Shown: piece by piece, positions 35,712-46,515 of the stretch
How positions within the stretch are numbered: position 1 is the first letter of the stretch
Layout: the number at the start of each line of letters is the position of its first letter
DNA from: Cannabis sativa
Lineage: Eukaryota > Streptophyta > Magnoliopsida > Rosales > Cannabaceae
Reading direction: 5' to 3'
NCBI RefSeq assembly: GCF_029168945.1
Contig: NC_083604.1
Location: 47,425,686 to 47,489,685 of the forward strand
Length of the DNA: 64,000 bases
Translations under genes and position numbers: made by a program
The notes under the pieces: model-generated
What the model was told of the DNA's origin: nothing
Seen by the model: the letters and a program-made list of their open reading frames with translations, nothing else
Database searches by the model: none

Positions 35712-38703
35712 TGTTGGGTTTTGTGCCCTAAATAAAACCCATTACAATCTGATTAGTTATCAATACAAGAAATTTGAAGTGATTTATGTTTGCATGAATT
35801 TTACATGCTTATGGTTTAATATGTTTTAATGTTTATACACAAAATCTGTTAAGTCCAAATCATATGTTTATTCACAATTACAGTATTGTCAACACAGTGG
35901 AATGTGATTGTGATTATATGATTCAAAAGGCTAAGTCCCTGTTTCATCAGTGTTTTGGATTTACACTGATGTGATAATCAGCGATGATGTGTACTTACAC
36001 TTGGAGTAAGTGTTATGATCTTTCCAGGACATTGGTAAAGTATACTAGTTTTGAATGTATGGAGTATACATTGGACTGGACCGATATTGAACTTAGTTAA
36101 GATATTATAAATTTACCGTTGTATCTTTCCAAGTAAATATCAGTAGTTGATCTTAAGATTAAAAGAATCTAAATCCTGATATGCTTAGGCTCAACTCAGG
36201 AGTACTATTCATGTTCTTTGATTTATTAGTTAAGCCTACTTTTGGGTCAGGGTGATACGTATATTTTGGGAACATGATAGTATGATTGAGTGGGAGTGCT
36301 GAACATAAATATGGAATCTATAGCTTCTACTGGTGTATAGAAGTCAAGTGATGATTCCCTTCGAGCTTAGCTAAATAGAAGTAAATGGATGAGCTCTTGT
36401 TTAAGTGACTATTCCTTAGATCACTAAACATCATTTACAGGTAGCTAAGTGTTTTAAGGGGCCAAATACGTTGAGGGGTGAAAACGGTAAAATTATCCCA
36501 TCTCGATGTAAATCATCTATATAGAGGATCTTTGATCACAATAAGATTATAACAATGGTTAAATGAGATAGCATATCTATATCGTGGAACATATAATATG
36601 CTCTATATAAGTCTGAGAGTGCAATTCTAAGTTCTAAGAGTGGATTCAACGAGGAATTAATAAGAAGGGATTTACTTAGTAAATTCGGTTCACTTATTGG
36701 AAGCTCAGCATATAGATCCATGGTCCCCATTCTAGTTGAGACTATACTGCTTGTAAGACTCAATAATTGATTTGTAATTAATCAATTATAATTCTAAAGT
36801 TAGACTATGCCTAATTTGTGAATTTTCACTAAGCAGGGGTGAAATTGTAAAGAAAAGAGATTCTAGGTTTATTTATTAATTAAGAGACTCTATATGTCTA
36901 ATTAATAATTAAATTAAATGACAATATTATTTAATAATCTATTTTAGTTATTAAATAATTAGTTTTGGCATTTAAATGGTTAGAATTGGAAAATTGGCGT
37001 TTTTGAGAAAATAGAAATAAAAATTGTGAAAAACTGCAAAATCCAAGTGAGGCCCAATAACACTTGTGGCCGGCCACTTAGTGAGCTTTTTCCAATTAAT
37101 ATTTTCATTATTTTGATGCCAAATAATTACTAACCTAAACCTAGTAGTTGCCTATAAATAGAAAGTGATGGCTCAGTAAGGATCAAGACAACATATTGAT
37201 TAAAATGCACAGTTTGTTTTATGTTAGTGCAAGTGGGAGTTTGTTGGGTTTTGTGCCCTAAATAAAACCCATTACAATCTGATTAGTTATCAATACAAGA
37301 AATTTGAAGTGATTTATGTTTGCATGAATTTTACATGCTTATGGTTTAATATGTTTTAATGTTTATACACAAAATCTGTTAAGTCCAAATCATATGTTTA
37401 TTCACAATTACAGTATTGTCAACACAGTGGAATGTGATTGTGATTATATGATTCAAAAGGCTAAGTCCCTGTTTCATCAGTGTTTTGGATTTACACTGAT
37501 GTGATAATCAGCGATGATGTGTACTTACACTTGGAGTAAGTGTTATGATCTTTCCAGGACATTGGTAAAGTATACTAGTTTCGAATGTATGGAGTATACA
37601 TTGGACTGGACCGATATTGAACTTAGTTAAGATATTATAAATTTACCGTTGTATCTTTCCAAGTAAATATCAGTAGTTGATCTTAAGATTAAAAGAATCT
37701 AAATCCTGATATGCTTAGGCTCAACTCAGGAGTACTATTCATGTTCTTTGATTTATTAGTTAAGCCTACTTTTGGGTCAGGGTGATACGTATATTTTGGG
37801 AACATGATAGTATGATTGAGTGGGAGTGCTGAACATAAATATGGAATCTATAGCTTCTACTGGTGTATAGAAGTCAAGTGATGATTCCCTTCGAGCTTAG
37901 CTAAATAGAAGTAAATGGATGAGCTCTTGTTTAAGTGACTATTCCTTAGATCACTAAACATCATTTACAGGTAGCTAAGTGTTTTAAGGGGCCAAATACG
38001 TTGAGGGGTGAAAACGGTAAAATTATCCCATCTCGATGTAAATCATCTATATAGAGGATCTTTGATCACAATAAGATTATAACAATGGTTAAATGAGATA
38101 GCATATCTATATCGTGGAACATATAATATGCTCTATATAAGTCTGAGAGTGCAATTCTAAGTTCTAAGAGTGGATTCAACGAGGAATTAATAAGAAGGGA
38201 TTTACTTAGTAAATTCGGTTCACTTATTGGAAGCTCAGCATATAGATCCATGGTCCCCATTCTAGTTGAGACTATACTGCTTGTAAGACTCAATAATTGA
38301 TTTGTAATTAATCAATTATAATTCTAAAGTTAGACTATGCCTAATTTGTGAATTTTCACTAAGCAGGGGTGAAATTGTAAAGAAAAGAGATTCTAGGTTT
38401 ATTTATTAATTAAGAGACTCTATATGTCTAATTAATAATTAAATTAAATGACAATATTATTTAATAATCTATTTTAGTTATTAAATAATTAGTTTTGGCA
38501 TTTAAATGGTTAGAATTGGAAAATTGGCGTTTTTGAGAAAATAGAAATAAAAATTGTGAAAAACTGCAAAATCCAAGTGAGGCCCAATAACACTTGTGGC
38601 CGGCCACTTAGTGAGCTTTTTCCAATTAATATTTTCATTATTTTGATGCCAAATAATTACTAACCTAAACCTAGTAGTTGCCTATAAATAGAAAGTGATG
38701 GCT
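35644..38703 (+). repeat. 1530-bp tandem duplication in 3' LTR region
   Basis: Unit 1 is 35644-37173 and unit 2 is 37174-38703. Each begins CAGTAAGGATCAAGACAAC, includes the purine tract and the first ~1460 bp of the LTR. Unit 1 is cut in mid-LTR at GGCT/CAGT. The two are nearly identical; I noticed one base change (near 36051 versus 37581). The shared CAGT at the junction suggests microhomology. It leaves the element with two purine tracts and a partial plus a complete 3' LTR. Confidence 0.9.
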
Positions 38704-39126
38704 CAGTCAAATAACAAGTTTTTCAAGCCTTCTATCAGAAAATTGCCTTTTTCAGAAAAACTGAGCCTTCCACTTCTCTCTATAGCCGACCCTACCTCTC
38801 TCTCTTTTCTTCTTCACAATTTTGAACCCTTAGTGATAGAGTAGTGCCCACACACAGCAAGTGGTACCTCAATCATAGATTGGAAGACTGTGAAGGATCA
38901 CACACAAAGAGAACGACATTCAGGCTCAGATCTTGCTAATACTCTGCGACAGAAAGGATACAAGGGTTAGAGATCTGAGTGGAAGGAGACATTATTCTGC
39001 TGCAACCAATGTAAGGTTTTCTTAACTTTATATGTGTTTAATTATTGCTTTAGAAAGTTCATATTTAGGGTGTTAAACAACATACTTGTGAGTAGATCTA
39101 AGATCCTGATAAAATAAATTCCAACA
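37242..39126 (+). repeat. 3' LTR (complete copy)
   Basis: 1885 bp, TGTTGGG to CCAACA. It follows the second purine tract (37231-37241). The next five bases TACGT are the right target duplication. Confidence 0.85.
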
Positions 39127-40905
39127 TACGTCTCCTTCCACTCAGATCTCTAACCCTTGATTCCTTTCTGTTGCAAAGTATAATCAAGATCTGAGTCCGA
39201 ATGTCCTTCTCTTGGATTTGATCCTTCACAGTCTTCCAATCTATGATTGAGATACTGTTTGCTGTGTGTGGGCACTACTCTCTCACTAAGTATTTCGAAA
39301 TTGTATATTACTTGTGTGTTGTAATGATCAAAGAAGAAGAAGAGATGGGTGGCTATATATAGAGAAAAGGGAAGCTCAACTTTCTGAAAGAGGCAGTTTC
39401 TTGAATTACTGAGTAATTGCTTAATTGCCTTATTTGGTGTGAGCCACCACTTTCCACTTATAGATAACTGCTAGGTTTAGGTTAGTAATTAATTTGGCAT
39501 TAAAATTGAAAATAATAATTGGGAAATACACACACAAGTGGCCGGCCATGGGTGTGATTGGGTCTCACTTGGATTTTGCAGTTTCCACAATTTTATTTCT
39601 ATTTTCCCAAAAATATCATTTTTCCAATTCTAACCATTTAAATGCCAAAACTAATTATTTAATAACTAAAATAGATTATTAAATAATATTGTCATTTAAT
39701 ATAATTATTAATTAGACATATAGAGTCTCTTAATTAATAAATAAACCTAGAATCTCTTTTCTTTACAATTTCATCCCTGCTTAGTGAAAATTCACAAATT
39801 AGACATAGTCTAACTTTTAGAATTATAATTGATTAATCATAAATCAATTATTGAGTCTTACAAACAGTATGGTCTCAACTAGAATGGGGACCATGGATCT
39901 ATATTGCTGAGCTTCCAATAAGCTGAACCGAATTTACCAAGTAAATTCCCTAACTTATTAATTCCTTGTTGAATCCACTCTTAGAACTTGGAATTGCACT
40001 CTCAGACTTATATAGAGCATTCTATATGTTTCACGATATAGATATGCTATCTCATTTAACCATCGTTATAATCTTAATGTGATCAAAGATCCTCTATATA
40101 GATGATTTACATCGAGATGGGATAAAATTTACCGTTTTCACCCCTCAATGTATTTGGCCCCTTAAAACACTTAGCTACCTGTAAATGATGTTTTAGTGAT
40201 CTAAGAAATAGTCACTGAAACAAGAGCTCATCCATTTACTTCTATTTAGCTAAGCTCGAAGGGAATCATCACTTGACTTCTATACACCAGTAGAAGCTAT
40301 AGATTCCATATTTATGTTTAGCGCTCCTACTCAATTATACTATCATGTTCCCAAAATATACGTATCACCCTGACCCAAAAGTAGGCTTAACTAAAAATCA
40401 AAGAACATGAATAGCACTCCTGAGATTGAGCCTAAGCATATGAGGATTTAGATTCTTTTAAACTAAGATCAACTAGTGATATTGACTTGGAAAGATACAA
40501 CGGTAAGTTTATAATATCTTGACCAAGTTCAATATCGGTCCAGTCCAATGTATACTCCATACATTCGAAACTAGTATACTTTACCAATGTCCTGGAAAGA
40601 ACATAACACTTACTCCAAGTGTAAGTATACTTCATCGCTGATTATCCCATCAGTGTAAATCCAGAACACTGATGAACAGGGACTTAGTCTTTTGAATCAT
40701 ATAATCACAATCACATTCCACTGTGTTGACAATACTGTAATTGTGAATAAATATATGTTCTGGACTTAACTGATTTTGTGCATATATTAAATATATATCA
40801 AACCATAAACATGAAAAATACATGTTAACATAAACCACTTCAAATCTCTTAAATTGATAACTAATCAGATTGTAATAGGTTTTATTTAGGTCACAAAACC
40901 CAACA
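39127..40905 (-). repeat. Split Copia LTR, right piece
   Basis: The rest of the LTR begun at 27416; the two pieces sum to about 1.9 kb. It ends ACCCAACA, followed by the complement of a purine tract (40906-40920), so the same LTR has a primer site on one side and a purine tract on the other. Confidence 0.85.
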
Positions 40906-42715
40906 AACTCCCACTTGCACTAACATAAAACAAGTTGTGCATTCCAATCAATATGTTGTCTTGATCTATAGATCAAGTGTAGTATATGAGTCCACCCAAA
41001 TTTCTAGAACCAGGTTCATAAAACATTATGAAACATCCTTAACTATATGCTTTACTCATCAAGGGATACTGAAATCCTTACTGCTTATTAAGTACATCTA
41101 AACAAACAGAAGACATATCTCTCATATTTCAAAATTTGGAACTGAGATAATGCAGTGTAGAATTTTCTTCAGTAGAATAACTTTTTGGTAATTTTGAATT
41201 TACAAAGTTATATATATCTTCTCTGATGGAGCTTAAATTATTATAGATGGGTTTTTACACTCTTCTAGAATAACTCCTCCACCCCTAGAGTAACCACCCT
41301 CTCAAAATCTTAATGAGTTGGTGTGGATATTAGGATTACTAATATATAATTCCTTAATATCTAACATATAGGTCACTTTCATAAATCTTTCTTGACTGTC
41401 CCCTAATGTTCCCCATTTGATTACATCTCAGATGGCTCCCACTCAATAGTAGATGTCTGGTTAAAAGAAATTCTTTTAACCTCTTATTATTGTTTAGAGG
41501 GATATCTAGTTGTGACTTATTATCTTAGTCTGAAACTGTAAGTTTCTTTAAGACTAAGTCATCAACTTAGCAGTCTAGTATTTGAAGTGTAAAATACTTG
41601 CTAGAGATTAAGCAATCAAATTAAAATACCATAAAATTGTTATGAGGATTAGAAATCTTGACTCAAGTCATTCGAATGGACTATGCAAGAATTCTTCTAT
41701 CTTATTCTCATAATTCTTATAAGTTATTTCTATTTACATGAATGGTTAGATTTGCTTTCTCAGTAGTGTTCTTAAGTTCCTATCACAAGTGTCAACCAAA
41801 TGAAAATGGGTAAAGAATTTTAAAATTCTCCCACTCAATTACGGTAGTGTGATACATTATCAAATAACTTTATTGGTATCTTTTATTACAACTAAAAATC
41901 TAAACTGGAACATATAATCAAGATCAAGGATTTATTCTGATAATAGCTAATTTATTATATTACTTTCATGTTTAAAATATATGTGTCATAAGGAGTACTG
42001 TGGAATAAACTCCACCCCTAAGTATATAGAGATTATGATCCACCTCTAAAGGTTATGGAGATCATGACTCTCTAAGTGTTATAGAGATTATGTGGAGTTT
42101 TGAATATAATCCAGAGTTCATTAGATATAAAAGATCGTTGAACTGCATATTATTCTTAACTTTTTCTCCACCCCTATCAGATCAAAAGATCTTTTTATTA
42201 AACAAATTCTTAATAATTGTTTTAGAATTAATAATTATTCATAAACATAGAAATAATTTCTAGTGTTTATGTAGTAATAACTCTGTAAAGAGTTTAAATA
42301 ACTATTGAATTTGTATCAATAATAAAAACACATACACATACAAACATAATAAATACAATGATTGGTAATTGATATATAAGATAAAGTAATGAAGCTCAAC
42401 TCATAGATTTCAATTTATTTGTAAAAAAAACTTAATTATGAATTCAAAAAAAAATTGTTTGCAACATCATGAGAAAAGAACAGGGAATAAAATCCCAAAC
42501 TTGAAATCCAAATTGTTTTAAAACTGAAACAATTAATTCAAAAATAAATAAATAAGCTTCATCTTTATCTTGGATGAGTTCCACCCCTTGGTCCAGCTTT
42601 CAAAACAACCTCGCTAAGATAGCACCTGAGTTCAAGCAGCTTGGGCTGTAAGAAGAAAAAACAAATAAACAAGGTTAGTAGTCCAGAATTAATAATCCAA
42701 ATGGATAATAATTCA
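40906..42715 (-). mobile_element. Copia 3' non-coding region (minus)
   Basis: Inverted homologue of 33984-35711, without coding capacity. It starts with the purine tract (sense GTGCAAGTGGGAGTT, 40920-40906) and leads to the gag C-terminal fragment. Confidence 0.75.
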
Positions 42716-43252
42716 CTAAAAAAATATCAGTTTATAGAAAGAAATACCTTGTTTCTTTGCAAGAAGCTTAGGACATTGGGGTTTCCAATGTCCTTTCTCA
42801 TTGCAGTACAAACACTTTCCTTTTGGTGTATCACCAGAAGCAACAACCTTTTTGTTCTTAGCTGTTTTCACAGCTTGAGCTCGCTTCTTGGTATTTTTCC
42901 ACTTCTTCTTATTCTTGGGTTTGGAAGTAGAGGCAACGTGTGCCTCAGGATTACTCGTCCAATTACCATTTCCAAAATTCTGAGGTTTATTCCCTTTCTT
43001 TTTGGGTCCTCCAATCAAATTTTCATATGTCTGAAGGTCATTGACTAACGTGTGAAAGTCTTGTTCCTTCTTATTCATGACATAATTTGATGTATAAGGC
43101 AGAAAAGATGGAGTCAGACTATTCAAAATAAGACTCACTTGAGTTGTCTGATCCATTTCAGTACCATGATTCTGGGCTTCCTGGAAATAACTTGCCATTT
43201 GGAGAAGGTGATCACGCACATTCTGATGGGGTTCCATCCGTGCGTTGATGAA
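42716..43252 (-). pseudogene. gag: C-terminal gag fragment
   Basis: The minus frame reads MEPHQNVRDHLLQMASYF, the end of the UBN2-type core, a lysine-rich linker, and the zinc knuckle CLYCNEKGHWKPQC, ending KLIFF. It is 173 codons, uninterrupted, and shows the frame that is broken in the gag at 33100. The N-terminal ~130 codons are missing; sense similarity begins at about 43252, where scrambled filler DNA joins it to another leader. Confidence 0.85.
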
Positions 43253-43286
43253 TTACATTCTGATGGTGATCATGCCATTTGGAGAA
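43253..43286. other. Templated filler at rearrangement junction
   Basis: The segment is stitched from pieces of the adjacent gag: ACATTCTGATGG (43255-43266) repeats 43218-43229, GGTGATCA (43265-43272) repeats 43207-43214, and TGCCATTTGGAGAA (43273-43286) repeats 43193-43206, in reversed order. This is typical of template-switching repair. Confidence 0.8.
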
Positions 43287-44213
43287 TATTGGTGGAGATT
43301 ACATAGTCAAGATAAATCAAATAAGAGAGTGACTATGTCATATAGAACGAGAAGAAACCCAAAAAAAAATTCTATGATTTACAGATTTCGAAAAATTATC
43401 AAAAATTATTTTTAATAATTTTTTAACTACATAATTATCATTAAAAAATAATAATTATGAAACGGAGTCAAAAAAATTAATTAAAAATTACCAAAAAATC
43501 AGAAATTAAACTCTAATAATATCGAAAAAAAGAATCATAAAAAACGGAGTTACGAAACTACCTCACTCTCTCTCACTCTCTGGAAGCCGCGAGTGGGCTT
43601 CGTCCTAGCAGGTTATCTTCAACCTCCAGCAACCCCAAAACTAGTCAAGTCCGACCCGGTTAAGATCCGATCGGGTCGGGATGAAATTCCAGTCAAAAAG
43701 GCGACGAAACGGACGGAAATAAGAGGGGTTGTGATCGGTTTACAATTTCTAATAGATGTACGGTATTAATTTCATGTAAAAACACATAAACTTAGGTAGA
43801 TCTAATTTAAAGCTAATCCGAAAACTAAAGAAACAAAGTAACCTGAATATTTGATCCAATTCAAAAATTAAACTTTTAGAAACATTTTAAATTAATTATT
43901 GATGAGATATGCACAATCAATTTCAGGTTATAATCAATAGAATTGAAAAACACAAAATTAATTTCATAAAGAAAATATATAAATTCTAAAAGTTTAATCT
44001 TAAAATTCTCCTAATTTACTCAATAATTTTATGCAAATAATATATCAAAAGAAAGATAATTTAATGAGAAATAAAACCGCTAAACTTTTAAGATTGAAAA
44101 ACTGAAAATTCAACATAAAATAATAACGAAATTAATATGTAATTGAAGAAAATTAACATATACATATTAATTGTTATACAAATTATAGGTTCTAAATCAT
44201 ATACAATAGACAA
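43287..44213 (-). mobile_element. Leader of the 490-bp-LTR element
   Basis: Non-coding sequence between the primer site and the gag fragment, with a slightly GC-richer part around 43560-43740. It is unlike the Copia leader and is the only internal sequence that seems native to the 490-bp-LTR family. Confidence 0.6.
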
Positions 44214-44223
44214 TCTGATACCA
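44214..44223 (-). other. Primer-binding site
   Basis: The minus strand reads TGGTATCAGA, the exact start of the initiator tRNA-Met complement, two bases from the LTR end at 44226. Confidence 0.8.
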
Positions 44224-44838
44224 CATGTTAGAAAAATTAATAATAAACCCAAGATCAATTTCTATAGAACATAGAACACAATAATAATATATAATAATTA
44301 GAGAAATTTGCGGTCAAACCCCTTTATGTTTATATTTGTAGACACTTAACTCCCTTATGTTATTTTTTAGTGGTAAAACTATCTTATGTTTACTTCTGTT
44401 GGCAAATTTAATGTATAAGTTAACTTTGACTATTAAATGCCACATGAGACTGCCCCTTAGTGCATTCATTTACACATGGCATATATTTATTGGTCTAAAT
44501 AAATTTAATTATTTAAACATTATAAAAAATTAAAAACTAATTATAAATTATTTATAAATAAAATAACAAAATAAAAATAATTTTATTCATATTTCACTCC
44601 TATCGTCTTCTTCTCCGATTAGAAAAAAGCCCAAACATATCTCTTAGTCAATCATCTTTTTATACTAACTTAAAAGAAAATCATCATGTTCTCTTAATTT
44701 TTCTGTCTTTCTTTCTTTCTTTTTGGTATAAAATATTCTGCTTTCTTTGATAAATCTAACAAATTAAACAAACCCTTAAATCAAGATTCAAATCGCAAAC
44801 CCAGAAATTATCGACCACCTCAAGATTACGTCCATTCA

Positions 44839-44980
44839 TTTGGGTCTGTCGGAGTTGAGCGGCAGTGCTTCGACTTTGTGTTTGGGTCTGTCAGAGTTGA
44901 GCAGCAGAGCTTCGACTTTGCATTTGGATCTATCGACGCCGAGATGCGGAGCTTCGAGTATGGCGTTGGGATCTGTCGGT
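44839..44980. repeat. 42-bp minisatellite inside the MULE
   Basis: Three units (44839-44880, 44881-44922, 44923-44964) plus a partial one; each begins TTTGGGTCTGTC or a variant. As 42 is a multiple of three, frames stay open on both strands (plus GLSELSxxAST repeats; minus DPNxKSKxCxST repeats). It is much less AT-rich than its surroundings. Origin unknown. Confidence 0.75.
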
Positions 44981-45060
44981 GTATGGGTTCGTCTGATGGT
45001 GGAGGAGCTTCAAGTTCGTCGTTGGGATCCAGAGTTGAGAAGCAGATGTCCTCCTTCACA

Positions 45061-45094
45061 TTTTATTTATTTATTTATTTATTTATTTTTTTGT
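45061..45094. repeat. (TTTA)n simple repeat
   Basis: About seven tetranucleotide units within the MULE. Confidence 0.9.
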
Positions 45095-46011
45095 TCTTAA
45101 TTGAAATCTGAAACTGAGATTTTTTTTAAACTTGAATTTGATTTTTGTTTGGGTGTTCATTTAGAATTGAGGAATAGATTGTACTGATTGGGGGTTGATT
45201 CAATGGTGGTCAATGGTGGGTGGTGATGAAGATGGCATTTGTGATGATGAGGGTGGGTAAGCGGAGAAGAAGAAAAGATTAAAAAAAATTGTTAAATTAT
45301 AGAAAAAGAAGAGGTTATTTTGTTATTTTATTTATAAATAATTTATAATTAGTTTTAATTTTTTATAATGTTTAAATAATTAAATTTATTTGGACCAATA
45401 AGAATATGCCATGTGTAAATGAATATACTAAGTGGCAGTCTCATGTGGCATTTAACAGTCAAAGTTAACTTATACTTTAAATTTGCCAACAGAAGTAAAC
45501 ATAAGATAGTTTTACCACCAAAAAATAACATAAGGGGGTTAAGTGTCTACAAATATAAACATAAAGGGATTTGGCCGCAAATTTCTTTAACAATTAGGTA
45601 TGCGTACCTCATTGATCCATGGCAATTACCTCAATTCGAACCATAAAAATTACTTTAATTTGATAGTGCAATACTATCAACTAAGTCTTCCTTCCTAGAT
45701 CTCTAAATCAGAATCAATTTATTTATCTGATTATCAAAAAGTATATAATTGTGATGAGACAATATGTATTTATAGAGTTAGGGAGGGGACTTAGCTACAT
45801 AATCCTAGTTGGACTGGGCTTGCTCATCAAAGGCTTCAGTTAACTAGAAAAGCCCACACTTCTGCTTCACCTAGACTTTACACACAGATGTTAAGCCCAT
45901 TAACTATTGATTACCAACAATATGGGCTAACACAGTAAAGAACTATCCAATCAACCCAAGTTTTAATAAAACCAATAAAAGTTAATGTAAGTCCAAATAA
46001 AAATTCTAACA

Positions 46012-46515
46012 GGTGCTACACTAATTTGGGATTGTGGAATGGGATTGGCAATCATACGAAGTTGGTGGGATTTCCATTTTTACCATATTTTATTATTTTT
46101 TTTAGTTAAAGAAAATTAAAAAATACAAATAAAACTTTAATAAAGGGTATTTTTGTAACTTAAATAATCGATTCTAATTTTAAAATAATGTAAATATAGC
46201 AATGTTAATACTTCCGATTGTGATTCATACAAGTCGAGTAAACAACTTATTTTGTTCTAGATTATCAATCTAATTGAAAGTGAATTTGATTCTTAGTCAT
46301 TTCAATTACTTGTAAGTAAACACACCATAAAAATAGTGTAATATATATTTATATATTTTATGTCTCTCAGATTAATATTAAAAAATTAATTAAATTTAAA
46401 TTATATTTACATTACGTTCAGAAAGCCATAGTGAAATTAATTTACATGTAATTAGAAGTAATTACACAATTTATATGTTTGTTTAACCATGTATTAATAG
46501 CAATGACCTAAAATT
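46012..46515. other. Intergenic flank, no gene seen
   Basis: AT-rich. The first five bases GGTGC are the right target duplication of the compound element. AATTACTTGTAAGTAAACAC (near 46305) and similar motifs hint at a MITE end. Nothing else recognised. Confidence 0.4.

Larger units (their letters stand above)
27543..39126 (+). mobile_element. Complete gag-only Copia-type element (TR-GAG-like)
   Basis: Order: 5' LTR 27543-29434, primer site 29437-29449, 3.65-kb leader, gag 33100-33983, ~1.7 kb non-coding, purine tract, then a partly duplicated 3' LTR region ending at 39126. Flanks TATGT/TACGT are a 5-bp target duplication with one change. There is no protease, integrase or reverse transcriptase, so enzymes must come from another element. 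This layout matches plant terminal-repeat retrotransposons with a GAG domain. It landed in the LTR of an opposite-strand relative. Confidence 0.85.
44301..45587. mobile_element. Mutator-like (MULE) non-autonomous element
   Basis: 1287 bp with terminal inverted repeats of roughly 280 bp (44301-44580 and 45305-45587), outer ends GAGAAATTTGCGG and, inverted, AAGAAATTTGCGG. It is flanked by a 9-bp duplication TAATAATTA (44292-44300) and TAACAATTA (45588-45596), one mismatch. Long inverted repeats and 9-bp duplications are the Mutator signature. No transposase is present; the centre holds a GC-richer coding-like minisatellite, so it may be a Pack-MULE. Confidence 0.8.
23221..46011 (-). mobile_element. 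Compound LTR element with permuted Copia cargo
   Basis: Bounded by two 490-bp LTRs (23221-23710 and 44226-46011, the latter interrupted). They are flanked by GGTCC and GGTGC, a 5-bp target duplication with one change. The primer site beside the right LTR shows the minus strand is sense. After ~1 kb of its own leader, the internal region is a Copia-type sequence in the order gag C-terminal end, 3' region, purine tract, LTR, primer site, leader, gag N-terminal end. Removing the nested 27543-39126 copy and the Mutator-like insertion leaves about 9.9 kb. It encodes nothing intact. Confidence 0.7.
44226..46011 (-). repeat. 5' LTR of compound element, interrupted
   Basis: TGTTAGAAAA to TCTAACA. 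Removing the Mutator-like insertion and one copy of its 9-bp duplication leaves exactly 490 bp, the length of the partner LTR, which confirms both boundaries. Confidence 0.9.

Noticed and set aside
36536..38293. Two identical 75-codon minus-strand open frames (36536-36763 and 38066-38293)
   Set aside because: They lie within the LTR and are identical only because of the 1530-bp duplication; no protein similarity or codon signal.
35644..38703. Two independent solo LTRs in tandem
   Set aside because: Both units start with the same internal sequence and purine tract and there is no target duplication between them; a tandem duplication fits better.
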